Assembly: GCA_964485455.1 (NCBI GenBank)
Contig: CAZAJU010000027.1
Location: 1-23,743 of the forward strand
Direction of reading: 5' to 3'
Origin: Tissierella_B sp964485455
GTDB lineage: Bacteria; Bacillota; Clostridia; Tissierellales; Tissierellaceae
DNA length: 23,743 nucleotides
This document shows, one piece after another, positions 1 through 7,621 of this stretch. The position numbers and the translations under genes were made by a program. The notes below the pieces were generated by a model. It made no database searches and was not told the DNA's origin. It saw nothing but the letters and a program-made list of their open reading frames with translations. Positions within the stretch are counted from its first letter, which is position 1; the number at the start of each line of letters is the position of its first letter.

Positions 1-1830
1 CAACAGGAATTCTTTATTGGTTCTAAGGAAAGAAATTTTAGAATAAATGAATTTTTAATAATAGAAGATCAGTTTCAAGGAGACCTTATTGGGGAGGTTG
101 TTGAGGCTAAGACCTACAATAGATATATTCCCTTAAATATCTATGGTGACTTTGTGGACAACAGTGTTTTGGAATCCCTTAAAGCTCTAGGATATGACGT
201 AGATGAGGATACGATTTACATTGCTAAGGTTAGGTTGTTGAATGAGGCTCTATATCCAGTACAAACTGGATCTGATGCTAGAATTCCAAGGTTTATGGAA
301 GTTAAGAACTTGATGATAAAGGTCAAAAAAGAAGACGGATTGGTATTAGGCGTTATTCGAAACACCGATGATATGGCTGAGGAAATGGATGAGGATTTAA
401 AGAATGTCCTATATACCTTTGAAGAAGGAGAGTTAGTTCTTCAAAGGGAGCTTCCATATATTATGGATATTAAATCTATGCATCAGTATCCTCATATAGG
501 TGTATTTGGAGGCTCGGGCTCGGGAAAATCCTTCGGATTAAGGGTGCTTCTAGAGGAACTAATGGTTCAAGGCATTCCTACAATAGTAATGGATCCACAT
601 TATGAAATGGATTTTAGCCAAAAGGCATTCGAAAAAGATAACATTCCAACCTTTGAAGATAGATTTAAATGTCTTCAGATAGGAATTCATATAGGTGTAA
701 AATTTGAGGATATTTCAGCACAGGATTTAAAGAATCTTCTAGATGCTGCAGGAAGGCTTACGGATTCCATGAATAACGTTGTAGACGTACTATTTAAAAG
801 GAGAGATTCTTTTACAAGCTTTTCAAATAGGCTGCAAATGCTAGCTGAAGCTCAGGAAGAAGGCTCAACCAGTAAGCTTGAAGCCAGGATTGAAAATGCT
901 AGAGATGAAGATGAGAGAAGAGCTTGGAAAGAGAGAAAGGACTTATTCGAATCCTTCGACAAATCCTGTCCATATAGTTCCGTAAGGGGAATAGCTTGGA
1001 GGCTAAGACGACTAGGAAATGATGGAGTGTTCTCCAAGGATATCAGGGAGATTGAAGAGGGTCTTCAAAATGGTAAGCTTATGGTTATACAAGGAAATAC
1101 AAGGATATTACAGGTATTTAGCACATATTTACTTAACAATCTTTATCATAAGCGAAGGGAATATAAGGATGCTCAATATAAAAAAACTCATGCTGATTAC
1201 TTTCCTCCATTTATAATAGTTACTGATGAAGCGCATAACTTTGCTCCAAAAGGTTATGATTCGCCCTCAAAATCCATATTAAAGGAGATTTCTCAAGAAG
1301 GAAGAAAATATGGAGTGTTTCTAATATTAGCCACACAAAGACCTACACTCCTTGATGAAACCATAACAGCTCAGCTAAATACCAAGTTTATTTATAGAAC
1401 TGTTAGGGCTTCTGATATTCAGACTATTAAGGAAGAAACTGATATCACAGTAGAAGAGTCTAAGAGACTTCCATATTTAAGGACGGGAGATGTATTTATA
1501 TCTTCAGCATCCATGGGAAGAACCATTTATGCAAGAATAAGAGCAGCTTATTCAACTAGTCCTCATGTAGAAAACCCATTTGATGAACTAAAATCCAGAA
1601 CAAAAGAAGAGGATGAGAAGTTCTACAACGCTATCTTGACTAAGCTTCCAATCAATGAATCAGATCTTATCCATGTAATAACCGAATTGGAAAAAGAGCA
1701 AAACCTAAGCCTTACAATAGATTCCTTAGAAGCAAAATTAAAACAGATGTCAATTAAAGGATATGTCTGTAAAGAAGAAACGATTTTTGGGTATAGATAC
1801 AATAAAGTCAAAAACTCCTCGAATCTATAG
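1..1830 (+). CDS. HerA-like DUF87 ATPase, 5'-truncated by the window edge
   Basis: The frame is open from the first base, so the N-terminus lies outside the window and 609 residues are visible. An apparent start at 154 is probably internal, because the upstream in-frame residues (FFIGSKERNFRINEFLI...) look like the HAS-barrel that precedes the motor domain in HerA proteins. The motor has a Walker A motif GGSGSGKS at visible residues about 170-177, a Walker B motif IIVTDEAH near 404-411, and a sensor-like ATQRP stretch followed by NTKFIYRT. This is the HerA/FtsK-fold pattern. HerA relatives are hexameric DNA translocases that often pair with a NurA nuclease, but no nurA is visible here, and DUF87 proteins also occur in defence systems. 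The ATPase family is secure; the process served is not. The gene ends about 150 bases before the glycogen operon and is probably a separate transcript. Confidence 0.9.
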   Translation, partial: QQEFFIGSKERNFRINEFLIIEDQFQGDLIGEVVEAKTYNRYIPLNIYGDFVDNSVLESLKALGYDVDEDTIYIAKVRLLNEALYPVQTGSDARIPRFMEVKNLMIKVKKEDGLVLGVIRNTDDMAEEMDEDLKNVLYTFEEGELVLQRELPYIMDIKSMHQYPHIGVFGGSGSGKSFGLRVLLEELMVQGIPTIVMDPHYEMDFSQKAFEKDNIPTFEDRFKCLQIGIHIGVKFEDISAQDLKNLLDAAGRLTDSMNNVVDVLFKRRDSFTSFSNRLQMLAEAQEEGSTSKLEARIENARDEDERRAWKERKDLFESFDKSCPYSSVRGIAWRLRRLGNDGVFSKDIREIEEGLQNGKLMVIQGNTRILQVFSTYLLNNLYHKRREYKDAQYKKTHADYFPPFIIVTDEAHNFAPKGYDSPSKSILKEISQEGRKYGVFLILATQRPTLLDETITAQLNTKFIYRTVRASDIQTIKEETDITVEESKRLPYLRTGDVFISSASMGRTIYARIRAAYSTSPHVENPFDELKSRTKEEDEKFYNAILTKLPINESDLIHVITELEKEQNLSLTIDSLEAKLKQMSIKGYVCKEETIFGYRYNKVKNSSNL

Positions 1831-1902
1831 GCGGAAGATACTGATTAAATAAAACTAGATGTTAAGTCAGTGATAATTGTTAATTGTTTGTTAAACATAC
1901 AT

Positions 1903-1962
1903 TTTTCGATAAATTTCTTTACGGTAGTGTGATATAATTGAAAAATATAGAATTATCGAAAA
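1903..1962 (+). promoter_or_regulatory. Glycogen operon promoter flanked by a 10-bp inverted repeat
   Basis: An extended -10 box (TGA-TATAAT, 1930-1938) lies about 50 bases before the glgB start; no good -35 box is visible. TTTTCGATAA at 1903-1912 and its exact complement TTATCGAAAA at 1953-1962 bracket it, with centres 50 bp apart (about five helical turns). The first copy overlaps the expected -35 region and the second lies just after the expected transcription start. This arrangement suits a dimeric repressor or a DNA loop. The regulator is unknown. Confidence 0.55.
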
Positions 1963-1986
1963 TTAGAATAAATGGGGGGGATATTC

Positions 1987-3885
1987 ATGAATTCTGTAGC
2001 TGAGAAATACGGATACATAGACTACGGCGAAATGGATGCTTTTCTTTTCCATGAGGGCACTTTTTATCGCTCTTATGAATTCCTAGGGGCACACTATATA
2101 AAGGAAAATGGTATTGAGGGATATCGTTTTGTATGTTGGGCACCAAGGGCTAAGGAAGTATATCTTACAGGAGATTTTAATAATTGGAATGAAAATAGCC
2201 TTCCTATGAAAAGAATTGGACAAAGTGGTCTTTGGAATATTGTAGTATTTAATGTACAGGAATTTGACTGTTATAAATACAGAATCATTACTCAAAAGAA
2301 CGAAGTTTTGTACAAAGCTGATCCGTATGCGTTCCATGCTGAAGAACGTCCCAAGACTGCATCTAGATATTATGATTTAAAAGGATTTGAATGGAGTGAT
2401 AATGCCTGGTTTAACAAGAAACCAGAGGACCAATACAATCAGCCAGTTAATATATATGAGCTGAATTTACTGTCATGGAAGCAGAAGGAAAACGGTATTC
2501 TATATTCATATAGGGAACTGGCAGATGAGTTAATTCCTTATGTAAAGGAAATGGGCTATACACATATAGAACTAATGCCAATAATGGAACATCCATTTGA
2601 TGGATCCTGGGGATACCAGATTACAGGTTACTTTGCACCAACCAGTAGGTATGGTACTCCAAAGGACTTGATGTATTTCATAAATGAATGTCATAGGAAA
2701 AATATTGGAGTAATCTTAGACTGGGTTCCGGTCCATTTCTGTAAAGATGCCCATGGCTTAGCACGTTTTGATGGAACTTATTGCTTCGAGGCTGCTCACC
2801 AAGAAAAGGCTGAGAATGATCAATGGGGAACATTAAACTTTGACTATCATAAGCCGGAAATATCCAGTTTTCTTATTTCCAATGCAATGTACTGGCATGA
2901 TTATTACCATATAGATGGTTTAAGAATTGATGCTGTAGCCTATATGCTTTATCTAGATTTTTCAGGCAAAAAATTAAAAAACAAATACGGCGGTAGAGAA
3001 AACCTCGAAGCCATAGAATTCCTAAAGAAATTGAATAAAGTATTATTTGAAAATTATCCGCATACTATGATGATTGCAGAAGAATCGACTGCTTGGCCTC
3101 AAGTTACTCATCCTATTCACGAGGGAGGACTGGGATTTAATTATAAGTGGAACATGGGTTGGATGAACGATATCCTAAAGTATATGGAATTGGATCCAAT
3201 CTATAGGAAAGATCACCACAATGCCCTAACATTTACAATGACATATGCATTTTCAGAAAACTATATATTGCCATTTAGCCATGATGAAGTGGTTCATGGA
3301 AAGAAATCTATGCTTGATAAAATGCCTGGAACCTATGAGGAAAAGTTTTCAAACTTAAGACTTCTATATTTATATATGTTTGCACATCCTGGTAAGAAGC
3401 TGTTGTTTATGGGTGGTGAATTTGGGCAGTTTATTGAGTGGAATGAATGGCAAGGGTTGGATTGGCATTTATTAGAATACGAAATGCATCATAAATTAAG
3501 GGAGTATGTCATAGAATTGAATAAGCTCTACAAGAAGGAAAGTTGTCTTTATGAAGTAGACAACTCCTATGATGGATTCGATTGGATAGAACATACCAAC
3601 CATCAGGAGTGTATAATTTCCTTTGAGAGAATAGATAAAAATGGGGACAAGCTTATTGCTATTTTTAACTTTACACCAGTGAGAAGGGAGAATTACCCTA
3701 TTGGTGTAGATATACCAGGTAAGTACAAAACCATTATAAATAGCGATCACACAAGGTTTGGCGGTTCTACTCCAAGGGTGAAAACCTATAAAACAAATGA
3801 GGAACCATTCCATGGCAAGGATTATTCTATAAGAGTTGATTTGCCTGGATTATCAGGGATGTTTCTTAAGTACAAAAGGTATTAG
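1987..3885 (+). CDS. glgB: 1,4-alpha-glucan branching enzyme
   Basis: This GH13 enzyme makes the alpha-1,6 branches of glycogen. The N-terminus holds a CBM48 module (YRFVCWAPRAKEVYLTGDFNNW), followed by the (beta/alpha)8 barrel. The catalytic triad is visible: nucleophile Asp315 in GLRIDAV, acid/base Glu365 in MIAEEST and Asp433 in FSHDEV. At 632 residues the length is normal for the family. I chose ATG 1987, six bases after a run of seven G that acts as the ribosome binding site; an in-frame ATG at 1972 has that G-run inside its own coding sequence. It is the first gene of the operon, 11 bases before glgC. Confidence 0.97.
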   Translation: MNSVAEKYGYIDYGEMDAFLFHEGTFYRSYEFLGAHYIKENGIEGYRFVCWAPRAKEVYLTGDFNNWNENSLPMKRIGQSGLWNIVVFNVQEFDCYKYRIITQKNEVLYKADPYAFHAEERPKTASRYYDLKGFEWSDNAWFNKKPEDQYNQPVNIYELNLLSWKQKENGILYSYRELADELIPYVKEMGYTHIELMPIMEHPFDGSWGYQITGYFAPTSRYGTPKDLMYFINECHRKNIGVILDWVPVHFCKDAHGLARFDGTYCFEAAHQEKAENDQWGTLNFDYHKPEISSFLISNAMYWHDYYHIDGLRIDAVAYMLYLDFSGKKLKNKYGGRENLEAIEFLKKLNKVLFENYPHTMMIAEESTAWPQVTHPIHEGGLGFNYKWNMGWMNDILKYMELDPIYRKDHHNALTFTMTYAFSENYILPFSHDEVVHGKKSMLDKMPGTYEEKFSNLRLLYLYMFAHPGKKLLFMGGEFGQFIEWNEWQGLDWHLLEYEMHHKLREYVIELNKLYKKESCLYEVDNSYDGFDWIEHTNHQECIISFERIDKNGDKLIAIFNFTPVRRENYPIGVDIPGKYKTIINSDHTRFGGSTPRVKTYKTNEEPFHGKDYSIRVDLPGLSGMFLKYKRY

Positions 3886-3896
3886 GGGGGATTCAA

Positions 3897-5033
3897 GTGA
3901 GAGAAAATAAGGTTGTAGCCATGCTTTTAGCAGGTGGACAGGGTTCAAGACTTAAGGCATTAACAACAAAAGTAGCAAAACCAGCAGTATCCTTCGGTGG
4001 GAAATATAGAATCATAGATTTTGCACTGAGCAATGCAACTAATTCAGGTATAAACGATATTGGGATTCTAACTCAGTACAAGCCATATCTATTAAACACA
4101 CACTTAGGTATTGGCACTGCATGGGATTATGACAGAAATTATGGGGGTCTTAGAGTACTTCCACCATTTACATCAGAAGATGGTGGTCGTTGGTATACAG
4201 GAACTGCAAATGCCATCTTCGAAAATATTGACTACTTAGATGAGCTAAACCCTGAATATGTCCTAATACTATCAGGAGACCATATTTATAAGATGGACTA
4301 TCGACAGCTTTTGAAGGCCCATAAGGAGAAGGGTGCAGATGTAACCATAGCTGTAATGGAGGTTCCATGGGAAGATGCTTCTAGATTTGGTATCGTTAAT
4401 GTTGACGAAAATAATAAAATAGTTGAATTTGATGAAAAGCCAAAGAATCCAAAAAATAATATGGCTTCCATGGGAATTTATATGTTCAACTGGAAAGAGC
4501 TAAGAAAGTACCTTATTAAGGATAACAAGGACAAGGATAGTGATAATGACTTTGGTAAAAATGTTCTACCATTGATGCTTAGTGAAGGAAAGAAGATGTA
4601 TGCATGGAGTTTCAATGGATATTGGAAGGATGTAGGTACAGTTAGAAGCTACTGGGAAGCCAATATGGACTTATTGGACCCAAATAACACATTGAATATT
4701 TATGATACTAGCTGGAGAATATTTACAAGCTCAAAGAATCTTCCGCCACATTATATTGGAAGAAGCTCTGTAGTAAAGAACTCACTTATAAATGAAGGCT
4801 GCCTTGTAAAAGGTGAGGTAACTAACTCTGTTTTATTCTCTGAGGTTGAAATAGAGAAGGGTGCCAAGGTAAACAACTCGGTAATATTATCACGTTGCGT
4901 TATTAAAGCAGGAGCTGAAGTAAACAATGCTGTATTAGTAGAAGGAGTAACAATAAAAGAAGGCGAGAAGATAGGCGAATCAGGAGATGGTAATATCTAT
5001 CTAGTAAATGTGAAAGGCTTAACAATAGAATAG
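3897..5033 (+). CDS. glgC: Glucose-1-phosphate adenylyltransferase, catalytic subunit
   Basis: The enzyme makes ADP-glucose and pyrophosphate from glucose-1-phosphate and ATP, the committed step of bacterial glycogen synthesis. The nucleotidyltransferase signature LAGGQGSRL is at residues 11-19, followed by KPAVSFGGKYRIIDFALSN and the SGDHIYKMDY metal-binding region. The C-terminal third is a left-handed beta-helix of hexapeptide repeats (SVVKNSLINEGCLVKG...). Length is 378 aa, normal for the Gram-positive form. The start is GTG 3897, six bases after GGGGGG. It stands directly before glgD, whose product usually forms a mixed tetramer with GlgC in Firmicutes. Confidence 0.97.
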   Translation: MRENKVVAMLLAGGQGSRLKALTTKVAKPAVSFGGKYRIIDFALSNATNSGINDIGILTQYKPYLLNTHLGIGTAWDYDRNYGGLRVLPPFTSEDGGRWYTGTANAIFENIDYLDELNPEYVLILSGDHIYKMDYRQLLKAHKEKGADVTIAVMEVPWEDASRFGIVNVDENNKIVEFDEKPKNPKNNMASMGIYMFNWKELRKYLIKDNKDKDSDNDFGKNVLPLMLSEGKKMYAWSFNGYWKDVGTVRSYWEANMDLLDPNNTLNIYDTSWRIFTSSKNLPPHYIGRSSVVKNSLINEGCLVKGEVTNSVLFSEVEIEKGAKVNNSVILSRCVIKAGAEVNNAVLVEGVTIKEGEKIGESGDGNIYLVNVKGLTIE

Positions 5034-5044
5034 GGGGGATATAT

Positions 5045-6166
5045 ATGGACAATTGCCTTGGATTAATAATTGGAGATGGAGATAAGAATTTTGGCGCTTT
5101 ATGTAAAAATCGCCCCGTATTTATGTTGCCTTTTGGGGGAAGATATAGATTAATCGACTTCACACTATCAAATATGGTCAATCATGGAATCAAGACCGTA
5201 GCCGTATATACAGGTGATAAGGTTAGATCCACAATGGATCATCTTGGAAATGGAAAACCATGGGACTTAAATAGAAGATTTTCCGGTTTGTTTATATTTC
5301 CACCAGCTCATAATGAAGATATTAGGTCAGGTAAGGGAGACATAGCTGAATTCTATAGCACTTTATCTTTTTTTGAAGAATCTAGAGAAGAAAATATTTT
5401 ATTAATAAATCCAAACTATCTAGGAACCGTTAACCTAGATGATGCATATAAACACTTTATTGAAACTGAAGCTGATGTAACAGTTCTATATAAGAAACAG
5501 GTAGATCCATGGGGAGAATATATAAACTGTGATAAGCTTCACCTTGATAGTAGTGGAGGAGTAGTAGCTATGGGGCTTAATTTAGCTACTGAAAAGGAAT
5601 TCAATATGTATATAGGGATGCTTATAATTAAGAAAAAGGTGTTTTTTGAGATTATAAAAGCATCTACAGAAAAGGGCGATGCCAGTTTCCTACTGCAAGC
5701 AATTATGGGTAATAAGGACAAATACAAAATCAATACATTCGAATTCCCAGGACATATTGAAAACATAAGAAATATAAAGGCATATTATGATGCCAATATG
5801 AATCTTCTAAATAAGACAATAGCTCATGAGCTATTCTTTGAAAGAGGAACTGTATTTACTAAGGCAAAGGATGAGCCTTCTACATTATATACAGACACCT
5901 CGGCAGTAAAGAATTCGCTTGTTGCAAATGGATGCATAATAGAGGGAACTGTAGAAAACTCTATTGTATTTAGAGGCGTTCATGTAGGAAAGGGAGCTGT
6001 AGTAAAGAATTCTATTCTAATGCAGAAGTGTGAGATCAAGGAAAATGCTATAGTGGTAAATACTATAATAGATAAGTATTCCATTATACATGAAAATGTT
6101 AGAATAGCAGGAAGCTCAGTGATGCCATATATAGTAGAGAAAAATCAAGAGATTAAGGAGGGTTGA
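5045..6166 (+). CDS. glgD: GlgD, non-catalytic subunit of glucose-1-phosphate adenylyltransferase
   Basis: This 373-aa protein is a homologue of GlgC with the same two-domain layout. The nucleotide-binding signature is eroded: LAGGQGSRL in GlgC corresponds to IIGDGDKNFGAL here, while the following PFGGRYRLIDFTLSN is kept. The C-terminal hexapeptide beta-helix (SAVKNSLVANGCIIEGTVENSIV...) is intact. Such GlgD proteins act as regulatory or stimulating partners of GlgC in Firmicutes, and the loss of the signature fits that role. The start is ATG 5045, eight bases after a GGGGGG run, with an 11-base gap from glgC. The spacer resembles that before glgC, as expected if glgC and glgD arose by duplication. 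Confidence 0.95.
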   Translation: MDNCLGLIIGDGDKNFGALCKNRPVFMLPFGGRYRLIDFTLSNMVNHGIKTVAVYTGDKVRSTMDHLGNGKPWDLNRRFSGLFIFPPAHNEDIRSGKGDIAEFYSTLSFFEESREENILLINPNYLGTVNLDDAYKHFIETEADVTVLYKKQVDPWGEYINCDKLHLDSSGGVVAMGLNLATEKEFNMYIGMLIIKKKVFFEIIKASTEKGDASFLLQAIMGNKDKYKINTFEFPGHIENIRNIKAYYDANMNLLNKTIAHELFFERGTVFTKAKDEPSTLYTDTSAVKNSLVANGCIIEGTVENSIVFRGVHVGKGAVVKNSILMQKCEIKENAIVVNTIIDKYSIIHENVRIAGSSVMPYIVEKNQEIKEG

Positions 6167-6172
6167 TGACCC

Positions 6173-7612
6173 ATGAAGATTTTATTTGCAGCATCTGAGG
6201 TAGTGCCTTTCATAAAGACAGGTGGTTTAGCGGATGTTGCTGGGTCGCTACCTATAGCTATAAGAAATGCAGGCCATGATATCAGAGTAGTAATGCCACT
6301 ATACTCAAGAATAAAGGATGAGTATAAAAAATCCATGGAAAAAATAATGGATTTCTACGTGGATTTAGGCTGGAGGAGGCAATATGCTGGTGTACTTACA
6401 CTCAAGAAGGATGATGTAGTATATTATTTTATAGATAATGAATTCTATTTCAATAGATATAATGTCTATGGAGAATACGATGATGGAGAGAGATTTTTAT
6501 TCTTTCAGAAGGCCATAGTTATAATGCTTAAGAAACTGAATTTTAGAGCTGATATCATTCACGCCAATGACTGGCATACAGGTCTTTTGCCCCTATATAT
6601 TAAAGACTTTGCTAAAGGTGATGAATTCTATAGAGAAATGAAGAGCGTATATACCATTCATAATCTAAAGTATCAAGGTGTATTTCCAGGAGGGATACTT
6701 GAAGATGTTGGAGGTCTTTCTAGGGAGTACTTAATAGAAGATGGAGTAAAGTTCTACGATGCAGTGAATTTTATGAAGGGTGGAATAGTATACTCAGATG
6801 CCCTTACTACAGTATCTAAGACTTATTCTGAGGAAATCAAAACGGTATACTATGGTGAAGGTCTAGAGGGTATTATAAGAGATCATGAGTATAAATTGTA
6901 TGGAATTGTAAATGGAATAGACTATGATGTATATAATCCAGATACTGACTCGAATATAGATGAAAAATACAATTGGAGTACTATTCAATACAAGGCAGCA
7001 AACAAGGAAGCCTTACAGAAGCTTTATGATTTGCCTGTAAATAGGGAAATACCTTTAATAGGTATGGTTACTAGAATGGTTAAGATGAAGGGTTTAGACC
7101 TTGTAAGACATATACTCGAAGAGTTAATTCAAAAGGATATACAATTTGTTCTCCTTGGAACAGGAGATAAGGATTATGAGGATTCATTTAACTATTTCCA
7201 AAGCAAATACCCAAATAAGGTAAGGTCTAGAATATATTTTAACGAAAAAGAATCCCATATGATATATGCCGGTGCTGATTTATTCTTGATGCCATCTTTA
7301 GCTGAACCTTGTGGAATATCCCAGCTTATATCCTTAAGATATGGAACTCTTCCAGTTGTTAGAGAAACTGGTGGCTTAAAGGATACAGTAACACCATACA
7401 ATGAGTTTACAGGAGAAGGGAATGGATTTACTTTCAAGAACTTCAATGCTCATGATATGCTATTTACCTTGAACAGGGCATTGGAACTGTATAAGGATGA
7501 AGAAAAGTGGATGCAAATTGTTAAAAATGCTATGGAGTCCAAAAATGATTGGGATAAATCCTCGGAAGAATACCTAAGTATATACAAAAGACTTAAACAG
7601 CAATGGGAGTGA
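6173..7612 (+). CDS. glgA: Glycogen synthase (ADP-glucose type)
   Basis: This GT5 glycosyltransferase adds glucose from ADP-glucose to the non-reducing ends of alpha-1,4-glucan. The N-terminal KTGGLADVAGSLP (residues 15-27) is the ADP-glucose-binding signature. HANDWHTGLLPLY, YTIHNLKYQG and VNGIDYDVYNP follow, and the C-terminal Rossmann domain has PSLAEPCGISQL. Length is 479 aa, normal. The ribosome binding site AGGAGGG lies in the end of glgD and the gap is six bases, so translation is probably coupled. Confidence 0.97.
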   Translation: MKILFAASEVVPFIKTGGLADVAGSLPIAIRNAGHDIRVVMPLYSRIKDEYKKSMEKIMDFYVDLGWRRQYAGVLTLKKDDVVYYFIDNEFYFNRYNVYGEYDDGERFLFFQKAIVIMLKKLNFRADIIHANDWHTGLLPLYIKDFAKGDEFYREMKSVYTIHNLKYQGVFPGGILEDVGGLSREYLIEDGVKFYDAVNFMKGGIVYSDALTTVSKTYSEEIKTVYYGEGLEGIIRDHEYKLYGIVNGIDYDVYNPDTDSNIDEKYNWSTIQYKAANKEALQKLYDLPVNREIPLIGMVTRMVKMKGLDLVRHILEELIQKDIQFVLLGTGDKDYEDSFNYFQSKYPNKVRSRIYFNEKESHMIYAGADLFLMPSLAEPCGISQLISLRYGTLPVVRETGGLKDTVTPYNEFTGEGNGFTFKNFNAHDMLFTLNRALELYKDEEKWMQIVKNAMESKNDWDKSSEEYLSIYKRLKQQWE

Positions 7613-7621
7613 AAAGCAGCA

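Noticed and set aside
3496..3813. Minus-strand open frames inside glgB and other large genes
   Set aside because: They are antisense shadows of well-supported genes and have no ribosome binding sites or domain content.
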